Origin: Thermoleophilia bacterium
Lineage (GTDB): Bacteria; Actinomycetota; Thermoleophilia; Gaiellales; JAICJC01
Length of the DNA stretch: 24,154 bases
Assembly: GCA_025928435.1 (NCBI GenBank)
Contig: JAICJM010000044.1
Coordinates: 1 to 24,154, forward strand
Reading direction: 5' to 3'
Shown: positions 1-9,497 of the stretch, piece after piece
How the letters are laid out: each line of letters opens with the position of its first letter
Position numbering within the stretch: the stretch's first letter is position 1
The notes under the pieces: generated by a model
Database searches by the model: none
What the model was told of the DNA's origin: nothing
What the model saw: only the letters and a program-made list of their open reading frames with translations
Translations under genes and position numbers: made by a program

Positions 1-1730
<1,730 letters not shown>

Positions 1731-1805
1731 GGTGATTCTCCTCTCGCGGTTGGTCTTCTCACCTCCTTGACCCGCCGCGCGCGGGAGATGTGACCCGTCG
1801 AGCGT

Positions 1806-1835
1806 GGGGACAGTCCCCATCCGGGGACTGTCCCC
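1806..1835. repeat. REP-like inverted palindrome pair (site A)
   Basis: GGGGACAGTCCCC (1806-1818) and its exact reverse complement GGGGACTGTCCCC (1823-1835) are separated by ATCC. Each unit is itself a 6+1+6 palindrome, and the two together form a perfect 13-bp hairpin with a 4-nt loop. The right side continues CGGTTTC, a tail shared with site B at 8760-8772. It lies between the nth stop and the epimerase start. Confidence 0.8.
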
Positions 1836-1846
1836 GGTTTCTCGAG

Positions 1847-2497
1847 TCAGCCGCGCGCCTGCGCGCGGCCGTACGGGCACAGGTCGAGCAGCGGGCACTC
1901 GCCGCACCGCGGCCGGCGGGCGAGGCAGGTGCGGCGGCCGTGGGCGATGAGGAGCAGGTGCGCCTCGAGCATGCGCCCGTCGGGGACGAGGGCGGTCAGG
2001 GCCGCGTGGGCGGGCCCATCCGCCATCCGCTCCGGGATCAGGCCCAGCCGGCGCGAGACCCGCCCGACGTGGGTGTCGACCGGCATCACCGGGACGTCGA
2101 GGCTGAAGAGCAGGACGCAGCTCGCGGTCTTCGGGCCGACCCCCGGCAGCGCCTCGAGCCGGGCCATCGCGTCGGCGGGCGCGAGCTCCGCGGCCCAGTC
2201 GAGGCGCGGCGGCCCGCCATCGGAGAGCTCGCGCAGGACAGCCTGGATCCGGGGCGCCTTCTGCGCGGCCAGGCCGCCGGGGCGCAGCACCTCCTCGAGC
2301 TCGGCGACGTCGGCGTCGCGCACGTCGGCCCATTCCGGGAACCGCGCCCGCATCGATGCGTATGCACGCTCGCAGTTGATGTCGCTCGTGTTCTGGGACA
2401 GGATCGTGAGCACGAGCTCGTCCAGCGGCGCCAGCCGCCGGTGCACGGACGGCGCTCCGTCGCGATCGCGGAGCCGGTCGAGGATGCGGTCGATCAC
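1847..2497 (-). CDS. nth: Endonuclease III (DNA glycosylase/AP lyase)
   Basis: This is a 216-residue base-excision repair glycosylase/AP lyase acting on oxidised pyrimidines. The helix-hairpin-helix motif [10 protein letters not shown] carries the catalytic lysine (K123), and [10 protein letters not shown] carries the catalytic aspartate (D141). The C-terminal [4Fe-4S] loop is complete, with cysteines 191, 198, 201 and 207 in the C-X6-C-X2-C-X5-C spacing of the family. I chose the GTG at 2497 because the conserved first helix ([13 protein letters not shown]) starts there and an earlier ATG at 2605 would run through moaA. A TAGGGT hexamer (2513-2508) lies 10 nt upstream, consistent with an almost leaderless transcript divergent from moaA. 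HhH-GPD relatives differ in base specificity, so the exact substrate is inferred. Confidence 0.93.
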   Translation of the reverse strand: MIDRILDRLRDRDGAPSVHRRLAPLDELVLTILSQNTSDINCERAYASMRARFPEWADVRDADVAELEEVLRPGGLAAQKAPRIQAVLRELSDGGPPRLDWAAELAPADAMARLEALPGVGPKTASCVLLFSLDVPVMPVDTHVGRVSRRLGLIPERMADGPAHAALTALVPDGRMLEAHLLLIAHGRRTCLARRPRCGECPLLDLCPYGRAQARG

Positions 2498-2507
2498 GGT
2501 GTCGCGA

Positions 2508-2513
2508 ACCCTA
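2508..2513 (-). promoter_or_regulatory. Probable -10 box of nth (TAGGGT)
   Basis: TAGGGT on the minus strand fits TANNNT and ends 10 nt before the nth GTG. No Shine-Dalgarno is present between them. It lies back-to-back with the moaA -10 candidate at 2523-2528. Confidence 0.35.
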
Positions 2514-2522
2514 TGCCCGGGG

Positions 2523-2528
2523 TACGCT
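2523..2528 (+). promoter_or_regulatory. Probable leaderless -10 box of moaA (TACGCT)
   Basis: TACGCT is followed by 6 nt and then the GTG start of moaA at 2535, so transcription would begin at or next to the start codon. There is no Shine-Dalgarno. The same hexamer and spacing recur before the BtuF-like gene (12147-12152). Confidence 0.5.
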
Positions 2529-2534
2529 GCATAC

Positions 2535-3545
2535 GTGGAGCCCGTCACCGACACCTTCGCCCGGCCGCTGCACGACCTGCGGATCTCGGTCACCGACCGG
2601 TGCAACTTCCGCTGTGTCTACTGCATGCCGAAGGAGGTCTTCGGCCACGACTTTGCGTTTCTGCGCCGCTCCCAGATCCTGACGTTCGAGGAGATCGCGC
2701 GGCTGGCGCGGCTGTTCGCGGGCGCGGGCGTGCGCAAGCTGCGGCTGACGGGCGGCGAGCCGCTCCTGCGCCGCGACCTCGACCGGCTGGTCGCGATGCT
2801 GGCCGCGGTGCCGGACATCGAGGACATCGCCATGACGACGAACGGGGTGCTGCTCGCACGCAGGGCGCAGGCGCTCGCCGACGCCGGCCTGCACCGCGTG
2901 ACCGTCAGCCTCGACGCGCTCGACGACGAGGTGTTCGGGGCGGTGAACGACGTCGGCGCCACGGTCGGCCGGGTGCTCGAGGGCATCGAGGCTGCGTCCG
3001 CTGCGGGCCTGGGGCCCGTCAAGGTCAACATGGTCGTGAAGCGCGGGGTCAACGACCGGAGCATCCTCGGGATGGCCGGGCACTTCCGCGGCACGGGCCA
3101 CGTCCTGCGCCTGATCGAGTACATGGACGTCGGCGCCAGCAACGGGTGGCGGCTCGACGACGTCGTGCCGGCCTCCGAGATGGTGGCGGCGATCGACGCC
3201 GAGTGGCCGCTCGAGCCCGTGGACGCCGCCTATCGCGGCGAGGTCGCGAGCCGCTACCGCTACCGCGACGGCGGCGGCGAGATCGGCGTGATCGCGTCGG
3301 TCACCCAGCCCTTCTGCCGCGACTGCACCCGCGCGCGGCTGTCCGCCGACGGGCGCCTCTACACGTGCCTCTTCGCGAACGTCGGCCGCGACCTGCGCGG
3401 GGTGCTGCGCTCGGGCGCCTCCGACGCCGATCTCGAGGCGCTGATCGGCCGCATCTGGGGCGGCCGCGGCGACCGCTACTCCGAGCTGCGCACGGCCGAG
3501 ACGGCGGAGACGCCGCGGGTCGAGATGTCGTATATCGGAGGCTGA
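2535..3545 (+). CDS. moaA: GTP 3',8-cyclase MoaA (molybdenum cofactor biosynthesis)
   Basis: This 336-residue radical-SAM enzyme catalyses the first step of molybdopterin synthesis, converting GTP to 3',8-cyclo-GTP, which MoaC then uses. The N-terminal cluster motif is C23-NFR-C27-VY-C30 (CX3CX2C). The C-terminal second cluster is C261, C264 and C278 (CX2CX13C), and the protein ends in the family's essential Gly-Gly tail (SYIGG). [11 protein letters not shown] and TTNGVLL are the SAM-binding strands. The GTG at 2535 gives the normal family length; the open frame runs further up, but that part is antisense to nth. No other moa gene is in the window, so it stands alone here. The function is secure because both clusters and the GG tail are intact. 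Confidence 0.97.
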   Translation: MEPVTDTFARPLHDLRISVTDRCNFRCVYCMPKEVFGHDFAFLRRSQILTFEEIARLARLFAGAGVRKLRLTGGEPLLRRDLDRLVAMLAAVPDIEDIAMTTNGVLLARRAQALADAGLHRVTVSLDALDDEVFGAVNDVGATVGRVLEGIEAASAAGLGPVKVNMVVKRGVNDRSILGMAGHFRGTGHVLRLIEYMDVGASNGWRLDDVVPASEMVAAIDAEWPLEPVDAAYRGEVASRYRYRDGGGEIGVIASVTQPFCRDCTRARLSADGRLYTCLFANVGRDLRGVLRSGASDADLEALIGRIWGGRGDRYSELRTAETAETPRVEMSYIGG

Positions 3546-3618
3546 GGCCGCGCCCCGGACGGGAATGGGCAGAGCTCCCCGGGCGTTGGAAGGAGCATGG
3601 GACGACCGGAGTCTGCGG

Positions 3619-3624
3619 TAAAAT
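3619..3624 (+). promoter_or_regulatory. Probable -10 box of the PAP2 gene (TAAAAT)
   Basis: TAAAAT is one of few AT-only hexamers in the region and ends 10 nt before the ATG at 3635. No convincing -35 is found at 17 nt. It suggests a near-leaderless transcript starting the phosphatidylinositol block. Confidence 0.4.
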
Positions 3625-3634
3625 GATGGGTTCC

Positions 3635-4465
3635 ATGGATGCCTCGCGGACCATCTCGGGCCTGCGTCTGCGCGCCCGCGTGCGCACGTTCCTGCCCAAG
3701 GGCTGGGGCGACTTCCTGCTGCAGCTGTTCCTGTTCGCGATCGTCGACATCGCCTACGAGCTCACCCGCGGCCTGTCCGAGGGGAGCGTCCTGCCGGCGT
3801 TCTCGCACGCCCGTGACGTCGTGTCCCTGGAGCGGTCGCTGGGCGTCTTCACCGAGCTCGACGTGCAGCGGTGGGCGCTGCATCGCCACTGGGCGCTCGA
3901 GATCGCCAACTTCACCTACTTCCACGCCCACTTCGTGATCACGGTGGCGTTCATGTTCTGGCTCTACCTGCGCCGGAACCAGCACTATTACTTCATCCGC
4001 AACGCGGTCTTCGTCGCCGATGCTGTCGCCCTGGTCGGGTTCACGGTCTTCCCCACCGCGCCGCCGCGGATGCTCACCGACCTCGGCTTCACGGACACGC
4101 TCGACCGCTACGCGTCGATCTCGAACTACTCGGGGCCGGTGGCCGCGCTCGCGAACCCCTTCGCCGCGGTGCCGAGCATCCACACCTGCTACTCGCTCAT
4201 CATCGGCGTCAGCTGCTTCTTCCTCGTGCGCCACCGCGCACTCGGCTTCACCTGGCTGTTCTACCCGGCCCTGATCGTGTTCTCGATCGTGGCCACCGGC
4301 AACCATTTCTGGACGGACGCCTTCCTGGGCGGAGTCCTCGCCTGCGTCGCGCTCGGGTCGGCCTGGCTGATCGAGCGCTTCCGCCCCACCCTCCCGCACC
4401 ACACCCGGGTGCGGCTGCGGCTCGAGGCCCCGGCGCGCCCTGGCGGTCCGGTCACCGCAAGATAG
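3635..4465 (+). CDS. PAP2-family membrane phosphatase/phosphotransferase (Aur1/Ipt1-like)
   Basis: The 276-residue integral membrane protein has about five to six hydrophobic segments and the two signature motifs of the PAP2 superfamily in the inositolphosphotransferase-like (PAP2_3) layout. These are VPSIH with H183, and GNHFWTD with H224 and D228; PTAPPRM precedes them. In the family the histidine of the GNH motif is the nucleophile that forms a phosphoenzyme, helped by the aspartate. The next genes make phosphatidylinositol phosphate and inositol phosphate, so a role as the lipid phosphatase that converts PIP to PI, or as an inositol-phosphate transferase, is a reasonable inference but is not shown by the sequence. 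The ATG at 3635 is chosen; ATGs at 3623 and 3626 are in frame and would add three or four residues. The next gene starts 22 nt downstream. Confidence 0.85.
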   Translation: MDASRTISGLRLRARVRTFLPKGWGDFLLQLFLFAIVDIAYELTRGLSEGSVLPAFSHARDVVSLERSLGVFTELDVQRWALHRHWALEIANFTYFHAHFVITVAFMFWLYLRRNQHYYFIRNAVFVADAVALVGFTVFPTAPPRMLTDLGFTDTLDRYASISNYSGPVAALANPFAAVPSIHTCYSLIIGVSCFFLVRHRALGFTWLFYPALIVFSIVATGNHFWTDAFLGGVLACVALGSAWLIERFRPTLPHHTRVRLRLEAPARPGGPVTAR

Positions 4466-4474
4466 CGCCCGTGG

Positions 4475-4480
4475 TATAGT
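4475..4480 (+). promoter_or_regulatory. Leaderless -10 box of the CDP-alcohol phosphatidyltransferase gene (TATAGT)
   Basis: TATAGT is a near-perfect -10 hexamer, followed by exactly 7 nt and the ATG at 4488. This places the transcription start on the A of the start codon. It is the clearest leaderless promoter in the window. Confidence 0.6.
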
Positions 4481-4487
4481 GCGCCGG

Positions 4488-5099
4488 ATGAGCATGATGC
4501 TCGCCCGGATCAAGACCGGCTACACCAACGGGGGCCGCGGCCTGGGGATGGCGCTCATGGCGCGGTTCCGCTCGCTGCCCTTCACGCCCAACCAGGTGAC
4601 GGTCGCCGGCCTCTCGCTGAACGCCGTCGCCGCGGTCCTCATCTACGAGGAGCACTTCGTCTGGGCGACGGTCGCGTTCGTCACGGGCAGCATCCTCGAC
4701 ATCCTGGACGGCGCGCTCGCGCGGTCGCACGGCAAGCTGACCCAGTTCGGCAGCTTCCTCGACTCGACCACCGACCGCATCTCGGAGGGCTTCGTGCTCG
4801 GCGCGATCGCCCTCGTCCTGTCCAGGCAGGGCCACGAGGCGGCGCTCGCGAGCGTCTTCGTCGCCCTGGTCGGCTCGTTCCTGGTCAGCTACACGCGCGC
4901 CAAGGCGGAGTCCCTGGGCCTCGGCGGCGCCGTCGGGCTGATGGGGCGGGCCGAGCGGATCGTGCTCGTCGCGATCGCGCTGCCCTTCGCGGGCCGCGGG
5001 TCGCTGCCCTATGTCATGTACCTGCTGGCGGCGCTCACGGCCTTCACCGTGATCCAGCGGGTCAATCACGTACGCAAGCAACTCGACGGGGGGGAATAG
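4488..5099 (+). CDS. CDP-alcohol phosphatidyltransferase, probable phosphatidylinositol-phosphate synthase
   Basis: This 203-residue membrane enzyme displaces CMP from a CDP-activated lipid with an alcohol. The complete signature D-X2-D-G-X2-A-R-X8-G-X3-D-X3-D is seen as D71, D74, G75, A78, R79, G88, D92 and D96. A GRAER segment follows in the second half, and several transmembrane helices surround the motif. Actinobacterial members with ino1 as neighbour are phosphatidylinositol-phosphate synthases joining CDP-diacylglycerol and 1L-myo-inositol-1-phosphate. The ino1 gene starts only 2 nt after this stop, which strongly supports that substrate. Cardiolipin or PG-phosphate synthesis is the less likely alternative. 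An upstream in-frame GTG at 4479 is possible, but the leaderless promoter points to 4488. Confidence 0.88.
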   Translation: MSMMLARIKTGYTNGGRGLGMALMARFRSLPFTPNQVTVAGLSLNAVAAVLIYEEHFVWATVAFVTGSILDILDGALARSHGKLTQFGSFLDSTTDRISEGFVLGAIALVLSRQGHEAALASVFVALVGSFLVSYTRAKAESLGLGGAVGLMGRAERIVLVAIALPFAGRGSLPYVMYLLAALTAFTVIQRVNHVRKQLDGGE

Positions 5100-5101
5100 G
5101 C

Positions 5102-6274
5102 ATGGCCGAAACGGCCTCCACCACCAACGGCAACTCCAACGGACACCGGAAGGGCACGGGCAAGGTGCGCGTCGCCATCGTCGGCGTCGGCAACTGCGCC
5201 TCGGCGCTCGTCCAGGGCGTCCAGTACTACCGCGACGCGAAGCCGGACGAGTTCGTGCCGGGCCTGATGCACGTCGACCTCGGCGGATACCACATCTCCG
5301 ACATCGAGTTCTCGGCGGCGTTCGACGTCGACTCCGACAAGGTCGGGCGCGACCTGTCCGAGGCCATCGGCCGCGGCCAGAACAACACCGTCCGCTTCGC
5401 GGACGTGCCCGACCTGAGCGTCCCCGTCCACCGCGGCATGACCCACGACGGCATCGGCAAGTACCTCTCCGCCGTCGTCAAGAAGGCGCCGGGCGAGACG
5501 GCCGACGTCGTGCAGGTGCTCAAGGACACGCAGACCGACGTCGTCGTCTCCTACCTGCCGGTCGGCTCCGAGCAGGCCACCAAGTGGTACGTGGAGCAGG
5601 TGCTCCAGGCCGGGTGCGCGTTCGTGAACTGCGTGCCGGTCTTCATCGCCCGCGAGCCCTACTGGCGCCGCCGCTTCGAGCAACACGGTCTGCCGATCGT
5701 CGGCGACGACATCAAGTCCCAGGTCGGGGCGACGATCGTGCACCGCCAGCTCACGCGGCTCTTCGCCGATCGTGGCGTGCGCCTCGAGCGCACCCACCAG
5801 CTGAACGTCGGCGGCAACACCGACTTCATGAACATGCTGGAGCGGGAGCGGCTCGAGTCCAAGAAGATCTCCAAGACGAACGCCGTCACGTCGCAGCTCG
5901 ACTACGACATCGGCGCACGCAACGTGCACATCGGCCCGAGCGACTACGTGCAGTGGCTGGACGACCGCAAGTGGGCCTATATCCGCATGGAGGGCACGAG
6001 CTTCGGCGACGTCCCGCTCAACATCGAGCTGAAGCTCGAGGTCGTCGACTCCCCGAACTCGGCCGGCATCGTCATCGACGCCGTCCGCTGCGCCAAGCTG
6101 GGCCTCGACAACGGCCTCGCCGGTGCGCTCGAGTGGCCGAGCGCCTACTTCATGAAGTCGCCACCGTTCCAGCATCACGACGACCAGTGCCGCGACGAGG
6201 TCGAGGCGTTCATCTCCAAGTACGGCCAGAAGGCGGCCAAGAAGGGCCGCGACAAGGCCGCCGCCAAGGCCTGA
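5102..6274 (+). CDS. ino1: Inositol-3-phosphate synthase
   Basis: The 390-residue NAD-dependent enzyme converts glucose-6-phosphate to 1L-myo-inositol-1-phosphate (also named 1D-myo-inositol-3-phosphate). It shows [13 protein letters not shown] (NAD-binding glycine loop, residues about 24-36), [17 protein letters not shown] and the active-site block [10 protein letters not shown], all typical of the short actinobacterial/archaeal form. The first 20 residues are a Ser/Thr/Asn-rich, probably disordered leader, and the C-terminus ends in a lysine/alanine-rich tail (about 15 residues). A purine-rich stretch (GGGGGGGAATAGG) precedes the ATG. It is translationally close to the phosphatidyltransferase gene before it (2-nt gap) and 10 nt from the fusion gene after it, so it is in one operon with both. 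Confidence 0.97.
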   Translation: MAETASTTNGNSNGHRKGTGKVRVAIVGVGNCASALVQGVQYYRDAKPDEFVPGLMHVDLGGYHISDIEFSAAFDVDSDKVGRDLSEAIGRGQNNTVRFADVPDLSVPVHRGMTHDGIGKYLSAVVKKAPGETADVVQVLKDTQTDVVVSYLPVGSEQATKWYVEQVLQAGCAFVNCVPVFIAREPYWRRRFEQHGLPIVGDDIKSQVGATIVHRQLTRLFADRGVRLERTHQLNVGGNTDFMNMLERERLESKKISKTNAVTSQLDYDIGARNVHIGPSDYVQWLDDRKWAYIRMEGTSFGDVPLNIELKLEVVDSPNSAGIVIDAVRCAKLGLDNGLAGALEWPSAYFMKSPPFQHHDDQCRDEVEAFISKYGQKAAKKGRDKAAAKA

Positions 6275-6284
6275 CGCCTCTCCG

Positions 6285-8090
6285 GTGGATTCGCTGAAGC
6301 TGTGCCTGGCGTCCCCGTTCGCGCTCGCCGGCGCCCATCCGGTCGCCGAGCACGTGCGCGGGGTCGCCACGGCGCTGGCCGCCCGCGGCCACCGCGTCAC
6401 GGTGCTCGCTCCGAGCTCGTCGACGCGGGCGCTGCGCAGCGGCCGGCGCCGCCTGCGGGCCCTCGACGGGGGTGATGACGAGGCGCTGATCGCGCTCGAC
6501 GGCGAGCCGCTGCAGGTCGCCGTCGCGCCGGCGGTGCCCCTGCGCCAGCGCGGCCGCCGCCGGGGCGCGGGCATCCCCGTGGGCGCCCGCGCCAACGTCG
6601 CGCTGGCCGTCGGCCAGGGCGGCTTCGACATCGTCCACGCGTTCGAGCCGATCCTGCCCGGGGTCGCCACCTCGGCGCTGCGCCGCTCCCCCGGGCTCAC
6701 GGTCGCAACCTTCCACGCTCCCGAGCGGGCGCTGCATTACCCCGTGCGGTCGGGCCCGCTCGAGCGCTACCGGGCCCGGATCGACGCGCTCATCGCCACC
6801 TCGCCCGCGGCCGCCGCCCAGGCGGCGGCCGTCTACCCCGGCGAGTACACGATCCTCCCCGAGGGGATCGGCCCGGCCTTCGCGCCGGGCGAGAAGGCCG
6901 GCACGACGATCGCCGTCGAATGGCACGGCGAGGGCCGCGCCGTCGTGCGGGCGCTGGTGAAGCTGGTGGCCTCGACGCCGGACGCCGAGCTCGTGCTGGT
7001 GTGGAACCGGCGCAGCCGCCGGCCGCTGCGGCCGTTCGTCCCCGCCCAGGCCCGCGGGCGTGTACACGCGACCAGCCCCGAGGACGCCGCCGCGCGGGCG
7101 GCCGTCCTGGCGGGCGCCGACGTCTTCGTCGCGAGCGAGAGCGGCGACCCCTCGCTGGCATGGGAGGCTCGCGCCTGCGGCTGTGCCGTGGTGGCGCCGC
7201 TCGCGGAGGGTTCGCTCGACCTGGGCGAGCCCGGCCTCGGGTTCGCCGTCGACCAGCCCGCCCTGGCCGCCGCGGCAACAGCCCGCCTGCTGGACGACGC
7301 CGCCCTGCGCGCGCGCCAGTCCGAGGAGGGGCTCGAGGCGGCGGCCGGGCGATCGTTCGCCGCCGTCGCCGAGCGGCTCGAGACGGTCTACGGCAACCTC
7401 GGCTCCCGGCGGCGCACGAGCCGCCGGCCGGCGCCGGGCGGCCGGGAGACGATCTCGGCCGACCTTCACATGCACACGAGCCACTCCTACGACTGCGCGA
7501 CCGACCCGGAGGCGCTCGTCGACCACTGCATCGCCCAGGGCCTGGGCGCGATCGCGATCACCGACCATAACGAGGTGTCCGGCGCGCAGGCCGCCGCGGC
7601 GCTCGGAAAGCCGATCACGGTCATCATCGGCGAGGAGGTCAAGACCACACAGGGCGAGGTGATCGGGCTCTTCCTGCAGGAGCGGATCGAGCCGGGCCTG
7701 GACATGGGCGAGACGATCGCGGCCATCCAGGAGCAGGGCGGCCTCGTCTACATGCCGCACCCGTTCGACCGCCTGCACACGATCCCGGACGCGGCCACGC
7801 TGCTGCGCCACCTCGACCAGATCGACATCCTCGAAGTCTACAACTCGCGGCTGCTCTTCGACAGCTTCAACGACGACGCGCTGCGCTTCGCCTCCAAGTA
7901 CAACCTGATCCAGGCCGCCGGCTCCGACGCGCACGTGCTCCCGGGCATCGGCACCGCGATCAACCGCATCCCCGCCTTCGACGGCCCTGAGGAGTTCCTG
8001 CTGGCCATGCGCCAGTCGGAGATCCTGCGGCGGCCGAAGAGCCTGCTGTATCTTCAGGGGCTCAAGTGGGTACAAAGCGTGGCCAGGTAG
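6285..8090 (+). CDS. Glycosyltransferase (GT4-like) fused to a PHP-domain phosphoesterase
   Basis: The 601-residue protein has two parts. Residues 1 to about 375 are a GT-B glycosyltransferase: an N-terminal strand and ALAARGHRVTVLAP, then FDIVHAFEP and ATFHAPE. The nucleotide-sugar site follows as E-SGDPSLAW-E-ARACGCAVVAP, the E-x7-E type motif of GT4. After a basic linker (RRRTSRRP, about residues 375-385), residues about 390-600 form a PHP domain of the TrpH/YciV type. Its metal ligands are D393-L-H395-M-H397, ITDHNE, GEEVKTT, MPHPFD and GSDAH, all present. PHP domains hydrolyse phosphate esters with two or three metal ions. Both halves look catalytically intact. GTG at 6285 is used, 10 nt after ino1. 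In this operon, action on inositol lipids or inositol phosphates is inferred, not shown. Confidence 0.85.
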   Translation: MDSLKLCLASPFALAGAHPVAEHVRGVATALAARGHRVTVLAPSSSTRALRSGRRRLRALDGGDDEALIALDGEPLQVAVAPAVPLRQRGRRRGAGIPVGARANVALAVGQGGFDIVHAFEPILPGVATSALRRSPGLTVATFHAPERALHYPVRSGPLERYRARIDALIATSPAAAAQAAAVYPGEYTILPEGIGPAFAPGEKAGTTIAVEWHGEGRAVVRALVKLVASTPDAELVLVWNRRSRRPLRPFVPAQARGRVHATSPEDAAARAAVLAGADVFVASESGDPSLAWEARACGCAVVAPLAEGSLDLGEPGLGFAVDQPALAAAATARLLDDAALRARQSEEGLEAAAGRSFAAVAERLETVYGNLGSRRRTSRRPAPGGRETISADLHMHTSHSYDCATDPEALVDHCIAQGLGAIAITDHNEVSGAQAAAALGKPITVIIGEEVKTTQGEVIGLFLQERIEPGLDMGETIAAIQEQGGLVYMPHPFDRLHTIPDAATLLRHLDQIDILEVYNSRLLFDSFNDDALRFASKYNLIQAAGSDAHVLPGIGTAINRIPAFDGPEEFLLAMRQSEILRRPKSLLYLQGLKWVQSVAR

Positions 8091-8131
8091 GGGCGCAGGC
8101 TTCGGGAGGCGACCGCCGAATAGGGCGGTGG

Positions 8132-8737
8132 GTGACCGTGGCCGACGACGAGATCTACGAGCGCTACCAGGCCAAGGCGATCGACGAGACCAACGCTCTC
8201 GGCCACGACATCGCCGGGTGGCTGGGCGAGCGCCATCCCGGGGCAGCCCCCGTGCTGGGGACGGGGCATCCCCTGGCCGACATCATGCTCGTGAAGCACC
8301 GGCCGATGCCCGCGGAGGTACAGGAGGGCGTCGCGTTCTTCGGCCGGGCGGGCCAGGCGATCCTGAAGAGCCTGCAGCGGCTGCGCATCGACCCGCTCAT
8401 GCTGTACGGGACGGCCTGCCTGAAGGCCGCGATCGACCCGTCCGACGAGGATCTGGCCGAGGCGCGCAGCTGGCTGACGCGCGAGATCCACATCACCCAG
8501 CCGCGCATCGTCGTCACCCTCGGCGACGAGGCGCGGACGTTCCTGAACTCGATCGAGTTCCCGCTCGCGGCCGTGTGCGAGGGGGAGATCGGCGCGATCG
8601 GCCGGTTCACCCCCACGATCGAGACGCTGGCGGTGCCCGACATCGACCGTTGCCTCGACGACGCCGCCTCCAAGCAGGCGTTCTGGGACGCGTTCAAGGT
8701 GCTCGGCACCTGGTACGAGAACCTGCCGCCCTACTAG
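8132..8737 (+). CDS. Uracil-DNA-glycosylase-superfamily-like protein with degenerate active site
   Basis: The 201-residue product resembles the family 4 uracil-DNA glycosylase fold. It has FFGRAGQAILKSLQRL (the family's FvGrAG..L helix), MLYGTACLKAA (where the family has yvTN.vKcrp), a WLTREI helix and PRIVVTLGDEARTFL. However, the first catalytic motif (GEAPG-type) is replaced by VLGTGHPLADIMLV, no HPS-type second motif is visible near the end, and the four-cysteine [4Fe-4S] ligand pattern is missing (only three scattered cysteines). Either the enzyme has changed chemistry or it is a binding protein. GTG at 8132 is chosen; GTG at 8138 is equally possible, and an in-frame ATG at 8066 would overlap the preceding gene. 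It starts 41 nt after the fusion gene. Confidence 0.6.
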   Translation: MTVADDEIYERYQAKAIDETNALGHDIAGWLGERHPGAAPVLGTGHPLADIMLVKHRPMPAEVQEGVAFFGRAGQAILKSLQRLRIDPLMLYGTACLKAAIDPSDEDLAEARSWLTREIHITQPRIVVTLGDEARTFLNSIEFPLAAVCEGEIGAIGRFTPTIETLAVPDIDRCLDDAASKQAFWDAFKVLGTWYENLPPY

Positions 8738-8738
8738 C

Positions 8739-8772
8739 GGGGACAGTCCCCGCTCAGGCGGGGACAGTCCCC
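8739..8772. repeat. REP-like direct palindrome pair (site B)
   Basis: GGGGACAGTCCCC occurs at 8739-8751 and again, in the same orientation, at 8760-8772, with 8 nt between them. Each unit is a 6+1+6 palindrome, so the copies can also pair with each other over about 15 bp with one central mismatch. The second copy is followed by GGTTTTC, as at site A. It begins 2 nt after the stop of the UDG-like gene and could act as its terminator. Confidence 0.8.
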
Positions 8773-8782
8773 GGTTTTCGGC

Positions 8783-8788
8783 CATACT
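8783..8788 (+). promoter_or_regulatory. Probable leaderless -10 box of the peptidase E gene (CATACT)
   Basis: CATACT differs from TATACT at one base and is followed by exactly 7 nt and the ATG at 8796. No Shine-Dalgarno is present between them. Confidence 0.4.
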
Positions 8789-8795
8789 CCCCGGG

Positions 8796-9497
8796 ATGGC
8801 GGAGCGGCACATCGTGGCGATGGGGGGCGGCGGGTTCCTCCGCAACGACGGCGACAGGCTCCTCGACGACCACGTGCTCGGCCTGACGGGGAAGTCGCGC
8901 CCGCGCGTCTGCTACCTGGGAACGGCGATGGGCGACGAGCCGGGCGGCATCGCCCTCTTCCACCGCTGCTTCCCGCCCGAGCGGGCCGAGGCGACCCACC
9001 TCAACCTGTTCTGGCAGGACGGGCGCGACATCCCGGCCTTTCTCCTGGCGCAGGACGTGATCTACGTCGGCGGCGGGAACACCGTGAACATGCTCGCGAT
9101 CTGGCGCGCGCACGGCGTGGACGCGGCGCTGCGCGCGGCCTGGGAGGCGGGCGTCGTCCTGTGCGGGATGAGCGCCGGCTCGCTGTGCTGGTTCGAGGCC
9201 GGCATCACCGACTCGTACGGGCCGCTGCGCGGCCTGCGCGACGGGCTCGGGCTGCTCCCGGGCAGCAACTGCCCGCACTACGACGGCGAGGCCCAGCGGC
9301 GGCCGACCTATCACCGCGAGATCGCCGCCGGCCTCGCGGCCGGCCACGCCGCCGACGATTTCTGCGGCCTGCACTTCGCCGGGACCGAGCTGGTCGAGGC
9401 GGTGAGCTCGCACGCCGAGGCCGGCGCCTACCGGGTGGAGCTCGCGGACGGGGTCGTGCGCGAGACGCCGATCGGCGCCCGGTACCTGGGCGCATGA
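8796..9497 (+). CDS. pepE: Peptidase E (family S51 dipeptidase)
   Basis: The 233-residue cytoplasmic serine peptidase of the glutamine-amidotransferase-like fold cleaves aspartyl dipeptides or related small substrates. The nucleophile elbow GMSAGS contains S126, the NCPHYD segment supplies H161, and YVGGGNTVN is the conserved glycine loop before the nucleophile. Their spacing is like that of the E. coli enzyme. Cyanophycinase belongs to the same family but is longer, so the length favours PepE. The stop codon overlaps the ATG of the next gene (ATGA), so the membrane protein downstream is translationally coupled to it. Confidence 0.9.
   Translation: MAERHIVAMGGGGFLRNDGDRLLDDHVLGLTGKSRPRVCYLGTAMGDEPGGIALFHRCFPPERAEATHLNLFWQDGRDIPAFLLAQDVIYVGGGNTVNMLAIWRAHGVDAALRAAWEAGVVLCGMSAGSLCWFEAGITDSYGPLRGLRDGLGLLPGSNCPHYDGEAQRRPTYHREIAAGLAAGHAADDFCGLHFAGTELVEAVSSHAEAGAYRVELADGVVRETPIGARYLGA

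Noticed and set aside
1759..1768. Perfect Shine-Dalgarno AAGGAGGTGA on the minus strand upstream of the epimerase
   Set aside because: No ATG, GTG or TTG lies 5-12 nt downstream; the epimerase ATG is nearly 30 nt further and has its own AGAGGAG.
3590..3626. AAGGAG followed by a 9-codon ORF (ATG 3597 to TGA 3624-3626) overlapping an in-frame ATG of the PAP2 gene
   Set aside because: The spacing from AAGGAG to the ATG is only 1 nt, too short for initiation, and the TAAAAT box downstream suggests transcription starts after it.
1790..3634. Plus-strand open frame running into the PAP2 gene, which would make an 891-residue protein
   Set aside because: The upstream 600 residues are antisense to nth and out of frame with moaA, rich in Arg/Pro/Ala with no motifs. 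The PAP2 protein starts at 3635 with normal family length.
5066..8075. Long minus-strand frames opposite ino1 and the GT-PHP fusion
   Set aside because: They are mirror frames of well-recognised plus-strand genes, with repetitive Val/Asp/Arg-rich composition and no motif.
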